A stretch of DNA of 64,000 nucleotides, taken from positions 4,865,001 through 4,929,000 of the forward strand of contig NZ_CP042906.1 in assembly GCF_008728855.1 (NCBI RefSeq), given 5' to 3'. The translations under genes were made by a program, and so were the position numbers. The DNA is from Hypericibacter terrae. GTDB lineage: Bacteria > Pseudomonadota > Alphaproteobacteria > Dongiales > Dongiaceae. Shown piece by piece: positions 13,347 through 22,286 of this stretch (within the stretch, counting starts at the first letter, position 1; each line of letters starts with the position of its first letter). The notes below the pieces were generated by a model. The model had not been told where the DNA came from. It ran no database searches and saw nothing but the letters and a program-made list of their open reading frames with translations.

Positions 13347-14573
13347 TCAAGCCGCGTCGAGACCGTAGGCCGTATGCAGCGCGCGCACCGCCAGCTCGGT
13401 ATATTCCTCCGCCACCAGCACGCTCACCTTGATCTCGGAGGTCGAGATCACCTGGATATTGATGCCCTTCTCGGCCAGCGCCTTGAACATGCGCTGGGCC
13501 ACGCCGGCATGGCTGCGCATGCCGAGCCCGATGACCGAGACCTTGACCACGTTCGAATCCGGCACCAGCGCCTGGTAGCCCAGCGCCACGCGGCGGTCTT
13601 CGAGCACCTTCTTGGCGCGCTCCAGATCGGCCTTGGTGACGGTGAAGGTCAGGTCGGTGAACTGGCCGCCCTCGGACACGTTCTGGACGATCATGTCCAC
13701 ATTGATGTTGTGATCGGCCAGCGGGCCGAAGATGGAGGCGGCCACGCCCGGGCGATCGGGCACGCGGACCAGCGTGATCTTCGCCTCGTCGCGGCTGTAG
13801 GCGACCCCGCTTACGACTTCCTGTTCCACGATCTCATCCTCATCAACGACCAGCGTGCCGGGTTTGTCCTCGAAGCTCGACAGCACCTGCAGGCGGACCC
13901 GATGCTTCATCGCCATTTCGACGGAGCGGATCTGCAGCACCTTGGCGCCTTGCGACGCCAGCTCGAGCATCTCTTCATAGGCGATCTTATCGAGCTTGCG
14001 GGCCTTCGCAACGATGCGGGGGTCGGTGGTATAGACCCCGTCCACATCGGTGAAGATATCGCAGCGATCGGCCTTCAAGGCGGCCGCGAGCGCCACCGCC
14101 GAGGTGTCGGAGCCGCCGCGGCCGAGCGTGGTCACACGGTTGTCGGGGCCCACGCCCTGGAAGCCGGCCACCACCGCCACCTGACCTTGCGCGAAGCGGC
14201 GCTCGATCTCGGCCGTGTCGATCCGCTCGATGCGGGCCTTGCCATGGGCGTCGTCGGTATGGATCTGGATCTGCCAGCCGAGCCAGGAGCGGGCGGAGAC
14301 GCCGATCTCCTGCAGCGCCAGCGCCAGGAGACCCGTGGTCACCTGCTCGCCCGTCGCCACCACCACGTCATATTCGCGCGCGTCATGCAGCCGGGCGATC
14401 TCGCTGGTCCAGGTGACGAGCTGGTTGGTCACGCCGGACATCGCCGATACGACGACCGCCACCTCGTGGCCGGCATCGACTTCGCGCTTCACCCGTTTGG
14501 CGACGGATTTGATGCGTTCGACATCGGCCACCGAGGTGCCGCCGAACTTCATGACGATGCGAGATCGATTCAA
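13347..14573 (-). CDS. lysC: Aspartate kinase
   Basis: Phosphorylates aspartate, the first step to lysine, threonine, methionine and diaminopimelate. The 408-residue chain has KFGGTSV at the N-terminus, the kinase region with GRGGSDTSAVALAAAL (about 155-170) and TDVDGVYTTDPR (about 178-189), and two C-terminal ACT domains (from about residue 265), which bind lysine or threonine for feedback control. I keep the TTG at 14573 because AGGGGA lies six bases upstream; an ATG seven codons in is the alternative. It heads the minus-strand gene train and is divergent from ubiG. Confidence 0.96.
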   Translation of the reverse strand: MNRSRIVMKFGGTSVADVERIKSVAKRVKREVDAGHEVAVVVSAMSGVTNQLVTWTSEIARLHDAREYDVVVATGEQVTTGLLALALQEIGVSARSWLGWQIQIHTDDAHGKARIERIDTAEIERRFAQGQVAVVAGFQGVGPDNRVTTLGRGGSDTSAVALAAALKADRCDIFTDVDGVYTTDPRIVAKARKLDKIAYEEMLELASQGAKVLQIRSVEMAMKHRVRLQVLSSFEDKPGTLVVDEDEIVEQEVVSGVAYSRDEAKITLVRVPDRPGVAASIFGPLADHNINVDMIVQNVSEGGQFTDLTFTVTKADLERAKKVLEDRRVALGYQALVPDSNVVKVSVIGLGMRSHAGVAQRMFKALAEKGINIQVISTSEIKVSVLVAEEYTELAVRALHTAYGLDAA

Positions 14574-14679
14574 CCGGAATCCCCTGAGATCTGGACGCGC
14601 GGGGGGTGGACGAAGCGATCACCCTGGCTTCCGGACGGGTTCGCCGGTTGCCGCGCGCGCGGCGCGTATCCATACTCAT

Positions 14680-14697
14680 TTGCCTATGCCGAGGCAA
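14680..14697. promoter_or_regulatory. Inverted repeat in the lysC-ubiG divergent region
   Basis: TTGCCT (14680-14685) and AGGCAA (14692-14697) form a perfect 6-bp dyad around six bases. It lies midway between the two divergent starts, so it could be an operator or a small hairpin in one leader. No regulator can be named. Confidence 0.35.
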
Positions 14698-14769
14698 GGA
14701 AAAGCGGCCCTTTTTCCCACACCGGCCAGCCGCCCGTTTTAGCCATTTGCCAAGGGAGTTTGCGTCGCC

Positions 14770-15582
14770 ATGAGCCTTTCACCCAGCAGCCATTCTGGCG
14801 ACCCCGATCCGTCCTCCGGGCCCCCGGAGGCCCCGGCGCCCGCCGAGGGCGCCAGCGTCGATCCCGCCGAAATCGCCAAGTTCGAGGCCATGGCGGAGGC
14901 CTGGTGGGACCCGAGCGGCAAATTCCGGCCGCTGCACCGCCTCAATCCGGTCCGCCTTGCCTATATCCGCGACCAGGCCTGCCGGCGCTTCGGTCGCGAT
15001 GCCAAATCCCCGACCCCGCTGGAGGGCCTCGATCTCCTGGATATCGGCTGCGGCGGCGGCCTGCTCTCGGAGCCGATGGCACGGATGGGCGCCAAGGTCG
15101 TCGGCATCGACGCCTCGCACCGGAACATCGCCATCGCCGGTCTTCATGCCGAGCGCATGGGACTCGGCATCGACTATCGCTGCCAGACCGTGGAGGCCCT
15201 GGCCGACAGCGGCGAGCGCCGGTTCGATATCATCCTCAATATGGAGGTGATCGAGCATGTGGCCGACGTTGAAGGTTTCATGGCCGCTGCGGTCGGCCTG
15301 CTCAAGCCGGGCGGCATGATGATCGTCGCCACGCTCAACCGCACCGCCAAGAGCTACGCACTCGCCATCGTCGGCGCGGAATATCTGCTGCGCTGGCTGC
15401 CGCGGGGCACCCACGACTGGAAACGATTCCTGCGTCCCTCGGAGCTGGCGCATCTGATCGAGCGCGCCGGCGGGCATGTGCTGGCGCTGGAAGGGGTGGT
15501 CTATAACCCGTTAACCGACCATTGGAGCTTGTCGCGCGATCTTGGGGTGAACTATATGGCCCTGGCGGAAGCGATGCGCTGA
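14770..15582 (+). CDS. ubiG: Ubiquinone biosynthesis O-methyltransferase UbiG
   Basis: SAM-dependent enzyme that performs both O-methylations of ubiquinone synthesis at the inner membrane surface. Visible: [20 protein letters not shown] (about 37-56, the UbiG entry motif), SAM motif [20 protein letters not shown] (about 93-111), and the tail ...[12 protein letters not shown] and NYMALAEAM. The first 30 residues are a Ser/Pro/Gly/Ala-rich extension absent from the E. coli enzyme. ATG at 14770 with AAGGGAG upstream. The sulfotransferase-like array starts 27 bases downstream on the same strand and may share the transcript. Confidence 0.95.
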   Translation: MSLSPSSHSGDPDPSSGPPEAPAPAEGASVDPAEIAKFEAMAEAWWDPSGKFRPLHRLNPVRLAYIRDQACRRFGRDAKSPTPLEGLDLLDIGCGGGLLSEPMARMGAKVVGIDASHRNIAIAGLHAERMGLGIDYRCQTVEALADSGERRFDIILNMEVIEHVADVEGFMAAAVGLLKPGGMMIVATLNRTAKSYALAIVGAEYLLRWLPRGTHDWKRFLRPSELAHLIERAGGHVLALEGVVYNPLTDHWSLSRDLGVNYMALAEAMR

Positions 15583-15609
15583 CGCTGGGGCCGGGGCGAA
15601 GGGCGGCCG

Positions 15610-17091
15610 GTGGGGCGGGCGCCGACGGGGGAATTCTTGCAGGCACCGAAACCGATAACGGCACGCATGCGCGCACCCATGGGCGTGATGGTGTTCGGGC
15701 TCGCGCGCAGCGGCACCACGCTGGTGTCGGACCTGCTGACCATCCCCGGCCGCTCGATCGTCATCAGCGAGCCCGAGGTCTACAAGCAATGGAGCCGCGC
15801 CACCGCGGCGCGGGTTCATCGCCTGGCGCGCCTGGTCGGCCTCGATATCCCCGAAGCCCCGCCGGAACCCGACGCCTATGGCGGCGACTACCAGCGCTAT
15901 TTCGACGAGGTCATGCTGCCCGCCATGGGCAAGCTGCCGCTCTGGGGCATTAAGAATGTCGACTTCAGCGGCTGGCGCTTCCTGTTCAAGAACTACCCGC
16001 CGCAGCGGCTGATCCTGTGCGTGCGCGATCTGCGCGACACGGCGCTTTCGGGGCTCGACCGGATCTGCCGCCTCGGCATCACCTTTCGCGGCAGCGGCAG
16101 CGGGATCATGCGCGACGAAGCCTGGGTCCTGTCCGGGCTGGCCTACAGCGTGCATCAATTGATGGAGATGCAGAAGCGGCCCCACCTCCTGGTGCGCTAC
16201 GAGGATCTGGCCTCCGATCCGGATGCCCGCAAACGCATCGCCGACTATGTCGGTCTCGACCGGCTGCAGGAGGAACGGCTCAACATCAAGGCGGCGGAGA
16301 TGCGCCGCGCCTGGGAGATCGAGAAACATCAGGGCGGGATCGGAACGGCCTCGGTCGGGCGATTTGCCAGCGAGCCGCCGGGGCCCGCGAGAGCGCTGGC
16401 GGAACGCCTGTGGCGTCTCCTGCCGGAATATTCGCGAACCTTCGGCTATGAGGTTCCGCCGGCCGATCCGGCGCTATCGGATCACGATTTCGCGCTGCGG
16501 CGGCCCGCGGGCGCCGCTCCCATCGATTATCTCGACACCGAATCCTGGAGCTGGGACGGCCCCCACCAGTTCGAACCCAGCTTCGCCCAGCGGCGCGCGC
16601 GCATCGCCGTGGCCAAGGTCATTCCCGCAGGCGTCAAGGTGCTCGATCTCGGCACCGGCGCGCCCAGCCTCACCAGTCTCCTGCCCACCAAGGCCCCTCC
16701 CCTCCATGGCGACAGTGTCGCCCGCGCGCCGGGGTTCCTGGTCTCGGCCCTGCATCGCGGCGAGCTTCCACCGATCGGATCGGCGGATCTGATCGCGATC
16801 CTCGGCATGATGGAGCATGTCGAGGATCCCATGGCGCTGCTGACCCGGCTGGCCGGGACCGGCCGGCCGGTCGCGCTCAGCTATCACGCTGCCGACGACA
16901 CCGGAACGCTCGACCGCCGCCAGTTCGGCTGGGTCAATCACCTGACCCGCGCTGAGCTCGAAGCCGCCTTCGCCGCCGCGGGTTTCCGCTGCAAGGCCCA
17001 TTGGGCCTTCGACGGCCGCCAGAGCCTGTTCCATCTGACGCCACTCGCCGGCAGGAAATCGGCCGTTGCCGACAAGGCGCCCGCCCGATGA
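15610..17091 (+). CDS. Sulfotransferase-methyltransferase-like fusion, array copy 1
   Basis: First of four tandem paralogues. N-terminal half resembles PAPS-dependent sulfotransferases: P-loop-like GLARSGTTLVSDLL (about 30-43), 3'-phosphate motif ILCVRDLRDTALSGLDR (about 135-151) and LVRYEDLASDP (about 195-205). The C-terminal half resembles a class I SAM methyltransferase: VLDLGTGAPSLTSLLP (about 343-358), IAILGMMEHVEDP, and the array-specific motifs LSYHAADDT and WAFDGRQSLF. Start taken as GTG 15610 because AAGGG lies six bases before it; an ATG at 15667 would match the shorter heads of the other copies. Ends in a four-base overlap with copy 2. The acceptor substrate is unknown. Confidence 0.8.
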   Translation: MGRAPTGEFLQAPKPITARMRAPMGVMVFGLARSGTTLVSDLLTIPGRSIVISEPEVYKQWSRATAARVHRLARLVGLDIPEAPPEPDAYGGDYQRYFDEVMLPAMGKLPLWGIKNVDFSGWRFLFKNYPPQRLILCVRDLRDTALSGLDRICRLGITFRGSGSGIMRDEAWVLSGLAYSVHQLMEMQKRPHLLVRYEDLASDPDARKRIADYVGLDRLQEERLNIKAAEMRRAWEIEKHQGGIGTASVGRFASEPPGPARALAERLWRLLPEYSRTFGYEVPPADPALSDHDFALRRPAGAAPIDYLDTESWSWDGPHQFEPSFAQRRARIAVAKVIPAGVKVLDLGTGAPSLTSLLPTKAPPLHGDSVARAPGFLVSALHRGELPPIGSADLIAILGMMEHVEDPMALLTRLAGTGRPVALSYHAADDTGTLDRRQFGWVNHLTRAELEAAFAAAGFRCKAHWAFDGRQSLFHLTPLAGRKSAVADKAPAR

Positions 17092-18533
17092 CCTCGGCGA
17101 CGGGGCCGACCGATGCGCCGACCGGCATGGCGATCGCGATCATGGGCCTGATGCGGACCGGATCGACATTGATCACGGACATGCTGAGCCAGCGCGGCCG
17201 CAGCCTGATCCTGAGCGAGCCGAACATCCTCGGCATGTGGAGCCCGAACACCGTCGAGCGCATTCATCAGCTCGCGATCAACAACGGTCTCGATCCGGGC
17301 CCGGAGCTGGCGACCCCGGAGCGTTGGCTGCGCTATCAGAATTATTTCGATGCGGTGCTGCTGCCCCAGCTCGCGAAGCTGCCGCTCTGGGGCGTGAAAT
17401 ATGTCGACCTGACCGACTGGCGACAGACCTTCGAGCGTTATCCGCCCCGCCGCATGATCCTGACCGTGCGCGATCTGCGCGATGTGGTGATCTCGGCGAT
17501 CGATCGCATCGGCTATCTGAATCTCGCCTTCTATGGCCGGCGCTATATGCGCGACGAGGGCTGGGTGCTGACCAATATCGCCTACAATGTGCACGAGCTC
17601 ATGATCTTGCGGCAGCGGCCCCATCTGCTGGCGCGCTACGAAGACGTCGTGCGGGATCCGGAACTGCGCCAGCGCATCGTCGATTATGCGGGTCTCGAAA
17701 GCATGGCGGGGACGCGGGAGAATCTCGCCGCCGGCGGCTTCAGCCGGCAGTGGGAATTGAAGAAGCATGGCGGCACCGTCACGGCCCAATCGGTCGGCCG
17801 CTATGCGAGCGAGCCGCCGGGCCCGGTCAAGGCGCTGGCGGAACGGACCTGGCGCCTGTTGCCCGAATATTCGGAGACCTTCGGCTTCGAGCTGCCGCCG
17901 CCGGAAAGCTGGATCCGCGGCCACGAGTTTCAGCGCCAGCCCGGCAGCGACACCAATCCGATCGACTATCCCAAGAGCGAAAGCGGCCTTTGGCCGGGCC
18001 CGACCCGGCTCGAGCCCAGCTTCCAGCTCCGCCATGCCCGCCTTGCTCTCGCCAAGCGGCTGCCGGAGGGTGCCATGGCCATCGACCTTGCCTGCGGTAC
18101 GCCGGCGCTGTCGGCGATGCTGCCCAAGGGCCGGCGCCATATTCCGGTCGATATGGCCCAACGCGGCCAGCGCTACCGGGTGGCGCCCCTCCATGAAGGC
18201 AAGTTCCCCAAGGTTCCGGAGGCGACGATATTGCTGGCGCTCCATGTGCTGGAGTTCCTCGATGCCGATCTGCCGCGGCTGCTGCGCCGTCTCCGGCGCT
18301 ATGATCTGCCCATCGTCGCGACCTATCATGCGACCGAGGATACCGAAGGAGTCGATCGCGCGGCCTTGGGCTGGATCAATCATCTGAGCCGCGAAGCCCT
18401 GCTCGCCGCCTTCCGGCGGGCCGGCTTCGCGGTCCAGGCCCGCTGGAACGCCGACGGGCCGCAAAGCTTTTTTCATCTCCGGCCGATATCTGTCGAGAAG
18501 CCGGAATCACCGCCGCCTCCGGGGGTCGATTGA
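17088..18533 (+). CDS. Sulfotransferase-methyltransferase-like fusion, array copy 2
   Basis: Second paralogue, 481 residues. It begins at an ATG overlapping the stop of copy 1 (ATGA), which decides the start and implies coupled translation. The sulfotransferase-like part has MGLMRTGSTLITDMLS (about 19-34), ILTVRDLRDVVISAIDRI and LARYEDVVRDPELRQ. The SAM part is AIDLACGTPALSAMLP, where the usual Gly-rich loop is DLACG. Shared motifs LPIVATYHATEDT and ARWNADGPQSFFHL mark the C-terminus, but WAFDGRQSL of the other copies has drifted. After it come 76 bases with no gene before copy 3. Confidence 0.8.
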   Translation: MTSATGPTDAPTGMAIAIMGLMRTGSTLITDMLSQRGRSLILSEPNILGMWSPNTVERIHQLAINNGLDPGPELATPERWLRYQNYFDAVLLPQLAKLPLWGVKYVDLTDWRQTFERYPPRRMILTVRDLRDVVISAIDRIGYLNLAFYGRRYMRDEGWVLTNIAYNVHELMILRQRPHLLARYEDVVRDPELRQRIVDYAGLESMAGTRENLAAGGFSRQWELKKHGGTVTAQSVGRYASEPPGPVKALAERTWRLLPEYSETFGFELPPPESWIRGHEFQRQPGSDTNPIDYPKSESGLWPGPTRLEPSFQLRHARLALAKRLPEGAMAIDLACGTPALSAMLPKGRRHIPVDMAQRGQRYRVAPLHEGKFPKVPEATILLALHVLEFLDADLPRLLRRLRRYDLPIVATYHATEDTEGVDRAALGWINHLSREALLAAFRRAGFAVQARWNADGPQSFFHLRPISVEKPESPPPPGVD

Positions 18534-18609
18534 CAGGACCGGGGCGACTGTCGGAAGAGGGCGCGGGTCCCGCCTGGGGCGGACCGTCCCGAGTCGAGGC
18601 TTAAGGGGA

Positions 18610-20037
18610 ATGGCGGAAAAGAAACGCAACATGGGCGTCGCCGTGATGGGGCCGATGCGCAGCGGTACCACGCTCGTCGCCGACCTTCTGACCGTGCGCG
18701 GCCGCTCGCTGGTGTTGAGCGAGCCCAACTTGCTGGGCGCTTGGCATCCGACCCTCGCCGGCGCGATCCATCGCCTGGTCACCGATTTCGGGATCGAGGT
18801 GCCGCCCCCGCCGACGGAGAAGCCGCCGACCCGCATCTTCAATTATTTCGACCGCGCCATCCTGCCCGAGCTGCAGGGGTTGGATTTCTGGGGCGTGAAA
18901 TATGTCGACCTCTTCGGCTGGCAACAGCTCTTCCAGCGCTATCAGCCGCGCAAGCTGATTTTGTGCGTGCGCGATCTGCGCGAGGTCGCGATTTCTTCGA
19001 TCGAACTCGCCGAACGGATGAAGCTGGGTTTTCCGGGCGGCGCCCATATGCGCGACGAGGCCTGGATCCTGACCCGCCTGGCGCACAGCGTGCACGAGCT
19101 CCTGGCGCTGCGCCGGCTGCCCCATTTCGTCCTGCGCTATGAAGACCTGGTCGAGGATCCGAAGGTCCGCGAGCGGCTGGCGGACTATGTCGGCCTCGAT
19201 GAGCTCGGCACGGAACGGCTCAACCTGACGATCGAGCGCGATAGCCGGCATTCCTGGGAATCGCGCAAGCATGGCAGCGGCGTCACCAAGAAGGCCCTCG
19301 GCCGCTTCGAGCGCGAGCCACCGGGCCCGGTGCGCAATCTCGCCGAGCGGGTCTGGCGCCTGCTGGGCGAATATTCCGTCGCCTTCGATTATGAAGTGGC
19401 CGAGCCCAAGGCGCGGATCCAGGGCCATGATTTTTCGGCCCCCGCGCGGCCCGGCCACAACCCCGTCCCCTACATGAAGGGCGAGGAATGGAACTGGTGG
19501 GGGCCCAAGCAGCTCGAGCCCAGCTTCGCCCGCCGCCGCGCCCGCCATCTGGCCTCGATGAACATTCCCGAAGGCGCCGTCGTGCTCGATCTCGGCGGCG
19601 GCCTCAGCTCCATGATCACCGAGCTGCCCAAGGGCGGCCGGCTGATCCTCGCCGACGTGACGGAGCGCACGCCCCAGACCAAGGCCGCCGACCTGCTGCA
19701 GGGCAAGCTGCCGCCGAAGGGCGCCGCGACCTTCGTCCTGGCGCTCGAGATTCTGGAGCAGGTCGAGAATCCGGGGCGCTTCCTCAAGAACCTGCGCGGC
19801 TACGGGCTTCCGGTGCTGCTGAGCTATCACGCCACCGACGACACGGCCGATATCGATCGCGCGGCGCTCGACTGGCGCAGCCATCTGAGCCGCAGCCAGC
19901 TCCAGCGCGGCCTCGCCACCGTCGGCTTTCGCGTCACGGCAAGCTGGGCCTTCGATGGCCGGCAGAGCCTGCTGAAGCTGCGCCCCGTGCCAGTCCCGGC
20001 GCGCAAGGCGAGCGCCGCCACGGAGGGCGCGGCATGA
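18610..20037 (+). CDS. Sulfotransferase-methyltransferase-like fusion, array copy 3
   Basis: Third paralogue, 475 residues. Visible: MGPMRSGTTLVADLLT (about 13-28), GVKYVDLFGWQQLFQRY, ILCVRDLREVAISSIELA, FVLRYEDLVEDPKVRERL and, in the C-terminal half, VLDLGGGLSSMITELP, LALEILEQVENP, LLSYHATDDTADIDR and WAFDGRQSLLKL. The start is the ATG at 18610; AAGGGGA directly abuts it, a short spacing, so the ATG at 18631 (MGVAVMG) is also possible. Its stop overlaps the start of copy 4 (ATGA). Function as for copy 1: predicted sulfate transfer, with a methyltransferase-like partner domain of unknown activity. Confidence 0.8.
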   Translation: MAEKKRNMGVAVMGPMRSGTTLVADLLTVRGRSLVLSEPNLLGAWHPTLAGAIHRLVTDFGIEVPPPPTEKPPTRIFNYFDRAILPELQGLDFWGVKYVDLFGWQQLFQRYQPRKLILCVRDLREVAISSIELAERMKLGFPGGAHMRDEAWILTRLAHSVHELLALRRLPHFVLRYEDLVEDPKVRERLADYVGLDELGTERLNLTIERDSRHSWESRKHGSGVTKKALGRFEREPPGPVRNLAERVWRLLGEYSVAFDYEVAEPKARIQGHDFSAPARPGHNPVPYMKGEEWNWWGPKQLEPSFARRRARHLASMNIPEGAVVLDLGGGLSSMITELPKGGRLILADVTERTPQTKAADLLQGKLPPKGAATFVLALEILEQVENPGRFLKNLRGYGLPVLLSYHATDDTADIDRAALDWRSHLSRSQLQRGLATVGFRVTASWAFDGRQSLLKLRPVPVPARKASAATEGAA

Positions 20038-21578
20038 GCGCCGAAAAGGGCATGCCCATCAGGGTGCCCAATCGCGGCACGCCGATGGGCGTGGCGGTGA
20101 TGGGGCTGATGCGCACCGGCACCACGCTGGTCTGCGATCTCCTGACCCTGCGGGGCCGGTCGCTCGTCGTCAGCGAGCCCAATCTGCTGGCGCTGTGGGA
20201 CGGACCGCTGCAGCTCAAGATGAACCGGCTCTATCGCGAGTTCGGCCTCGACGTGCCTTCCTTGCCGCCGCGCGAAGGCGAGTACCGGTCGAACATCGAA
20301 TATTTCGACCAGACGATTCTGCCTCAGCTGAAATCGCTAGAGCTCTGGGGCGTGAAATGCGTCGATCTCTTCGGCTGGCAGCGGCTGCTGCGCATCTATC
20401 CGCCCAAGCGCCTGGTGCTCTGCGTGCGCGATCTGCGCGCGGTCACGATCTCGGCGCTCGAGCTGGTCAATCGCATGGGCCTGGTTTTCACCGATACGAA
20501 GCGCATGCGCGACGAAGCCTGGATCTTCTCGCGCATCGCCTACAGCGTGCAGGAGATGATGGCGATGCGCGCCGTGCCGCATATGGTGCTGCGCTACGAG
20601 GATCTCGTGGCGGAGCCCGCAGCGCGCGATCGCCTGGCCGCCTATTGCGGCCTCGACCGGCTGGGCGAGGAACGGCTCAATCTGGTGATCGAGCGCGAAA
20701 CCCGCTCGGGCTGGGAGCTTGCCAAGCATGGCAAGGAGATCACCACCAAGGCGCTCGATCGCTATGACGAGGAGCCGGAGGGTCCGATGCGGACCATGGC
20801 CGACCGGATCTGGCGGATGTTCCCCGAATATTCGCTGGCCTTCGGCTACGAGGTGCCGGCCCCCCGGTTCCGCATCCGGCGCCATGATTTCTGCATCGGG
20901 CCGGATCCAGGCATCAACCCGATCAAGTTCAAGGAGACCGAGGTCTGGAACTGGCGCGGGCCCAAGCAGCTAGAGCCCGTCTTCGGCCGGCGCCGCGCGC
21001 GCACCATCGTGGCGCTCAACCTGAAGCCCGGCGCCGTGCTGCTCGATCTCGGTTGCGGCACCGCCGCCATGCGCAAGATGCTGGCGAAATCCTCGAGCCA
21101 TCTGCCGGCCGACGTCGCCGTGCGCGCGCCGCTCTTCGTGGTCAGCGACATCTATCGCGGCGAGCTGCCGCCGGGTGGCGAGGCGACCCATGTCGCGGCC
21201 CTGGGCGTGCTCGAATATGTCGAGGATCTGCCGGGATTCCTGAACGGCCTGCGCGGCTACAACGTCCCGGTCTTCGTCAGCTATTACGCGACCGATGACA
21301 CGCCCAAGGTCGACCGCGTCTCGCTCGGCTGGAAGAACGGCTACCGGCGCAATGAGCTGATGCGCATGTTCATCGCCGCCGGATTCATGCCGACGCCGAA
21401 ATGGGCCTTCGACGGACAGCAGAGCCTGTTCCGCCTCATCCCCCGCCAGATCATGGCGCGCAAGCGCCGCCGCCCGCGCGCCAAGATCATCCTGCAGGGC
21501 GGACCGCGACCCGGCCCCGGCAAGAAACCCGCGCCGAAGCCGAAGGGAAAGTCGAAGAAAGAGCTGGAGCCGGTTTAG
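20034..21578 (+). CDS. Sulfotransferase-methyltransferase-like fusion, array copy 4, basic tail
   Basis: Fourth paralogue, 514 residues, starting at the ATG that overlaps the stop of copy 3. Motifs: MGLMRTGTTLVCDLLT (about 23-38), LVLCVRDLRAVTISALEL, MVLRYEDLVAEPAARDRL; then the best preserved SAM loop of the array, LLDLGCGTAAMRKMLA, with ALGVLEYVEDLPGFL, VSYYATDDT and WAFDGQQSLFRL. Unlike its neighbours it ends in about 45 extra residues rich in Arg, Lys, Pro and Gly (MARKRRRPRAKI..., PGPGKKPAPKPKGKSKK), which may bind an acidic polymer, membrane or nucleic acid. A terminator-like hairpin follows. Confidence 0.8.
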   Translation: MSAEKGMPIRVPNRGTPMGVAVMGLMRTGTTLVCDLLTLRGRSLVVSEPNLLALWDGPLQLKMNRLYREFGLDVPSLPPREGEYRSNIEYFDQTILPQLKSLELWGVKCVDLFGWQRLLRIYPPKRLVLCVRDLRAVTISALELVNRMGLVFTDTKRMRDEAWIFSRIAYSVQEMMAMRAVPHMVLRYEDLVAEPAARDRLAAYCGLDRLGEERLNLVIERETRSGWELAKHGKEITTKALDRYDEEPEGPMRTMADRIWRMFPEYSLAFGYEVPAPRFRIRRHDFCIGPDPGINPIKFKETEVWNWRGPKQLEPVFGRRRARTIVALNLKPGAVLLDLGCGTAAMRKMLAKSSSHLPADVAVRAPLFVVSDIYRGELPPGGEATHVAALGVLEYVEDLPGFLNGLRGYNVPVFVSYYATDDTPKVDRVSLGWKNGYRRNELMRMFIAAGFMPTPKWAFDGQQSLFRLIPRQIMARKRRRPRAKIILQGGPRPGPGKKPAPKPKGKSKKELEPV

Positions 21579-21605
21579 GGCGGGCGGAGGCTGGTTTATC
21601 TAATC

Positions 21606-21630
21606 CCCTCCACCGCTTCGCGGGGGAAGG
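21606..21630. terminator. Terminator-like hairpin after the sulfotransferase array
   Basis: CCCTCCACCGC (from 21606) pairs with GCGGGGGAAGG (21620-21630) over 11 positions with two mismatches around a TTC loop. It sits between convergent genes and lacks a clear U-tract, so termination is plausible rather than certain. Confidence 0.45.
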
Positions 21631-21643
21631 AACAAACCGAGCG

Positions 21644-22111
21644 CTAACTATCCTGCCGCGGCACCCAGGGCACGCGGGCGAACTCGATGCCTTCCTCGTC
21701 CAGCGCCTCGGCTTCCTCGGCGCTGGTCTCGCCATAGATGCCGCGCGCCTCGGCCTCGCCGTAATGGATCTTGCGGGCCTCTTCCGCGAATCCCGGCCCG
21801 ACATAGTCGCAATTGGCTTCGATTTGCCTGCGCATCTCGCGCAGCATCTGCACGGCCTTCATCTCCGCCTGCTGTACCGGCGGAACCGGGGCCGGCGACG
21901 GCACCGGCAGGTTCGCCGTGTCGAGCTTTTCGGATTTGCTGCGCGCGGCTTTGCCGATGCGCGGCGCCATCATGGCCTTCTCGATCCGACGATTGCCGCA
22001 AACCGGACAGACGAGCTTCCCGGCCTTGGTCTGGGTCTCGAAACCCTTACCGTCGCGAAACCACCCTTCGAAATGGTGGTCCTTTTGGCATCTGAGTTCG
22101 AACAGGATCAT
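21644..22111 (-). CDS. DUF1178 family protein
   Basis: A 155-residue cytosolic protein of unknown function that is widespread in Proteobacteria. The family head is distinct: MILFELRCQKDHHFEGWFRDG, followed by a CPVCG knuckle (about 35-39) which, with Cys8, could bind a metal ion. Then SxxIxKAMMAP-like KAMMAPRIGKA and the C-terminal VGPGFAEEARKIHYGEAEARGIYGETSAEEAEAL. In some proteobacterial genomes it lies near the Nit hydrolase and glutaredoxin genes, which are about 3.5 kb away here. Confidence 0.88.
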   Translation of the reverse strand: MILFELRCQKDHHFEGWFRDGKGFETQTKAGKLVCPVCGNRRIEKAMMAPRIGKAARSKSEKLDTANLPVPSPAPVPPVQQAEMKAVQMLREMRRQIEANCDYVGPGFAEEARKIHYGEAEARGIYGETSAEEAEALDEEGIEFARVPWVPRQDS

Positions 22112-22286
22112 GCGTCTATCGATCGGTGGATTGGGCCGCAGGCTTTCAGGCTAGCGTAAAATGGGTTGCCAAGACGCTAGCGGCAAGGTCATCGCTCCGC
22201 AACCGGTTGATTTGCGGGCCGGATTGCAGGCGGGCGCGGGGTCGGACAGGATGGGCGGGCGAACCCCATGTCAAGGAGAGCGGGCG

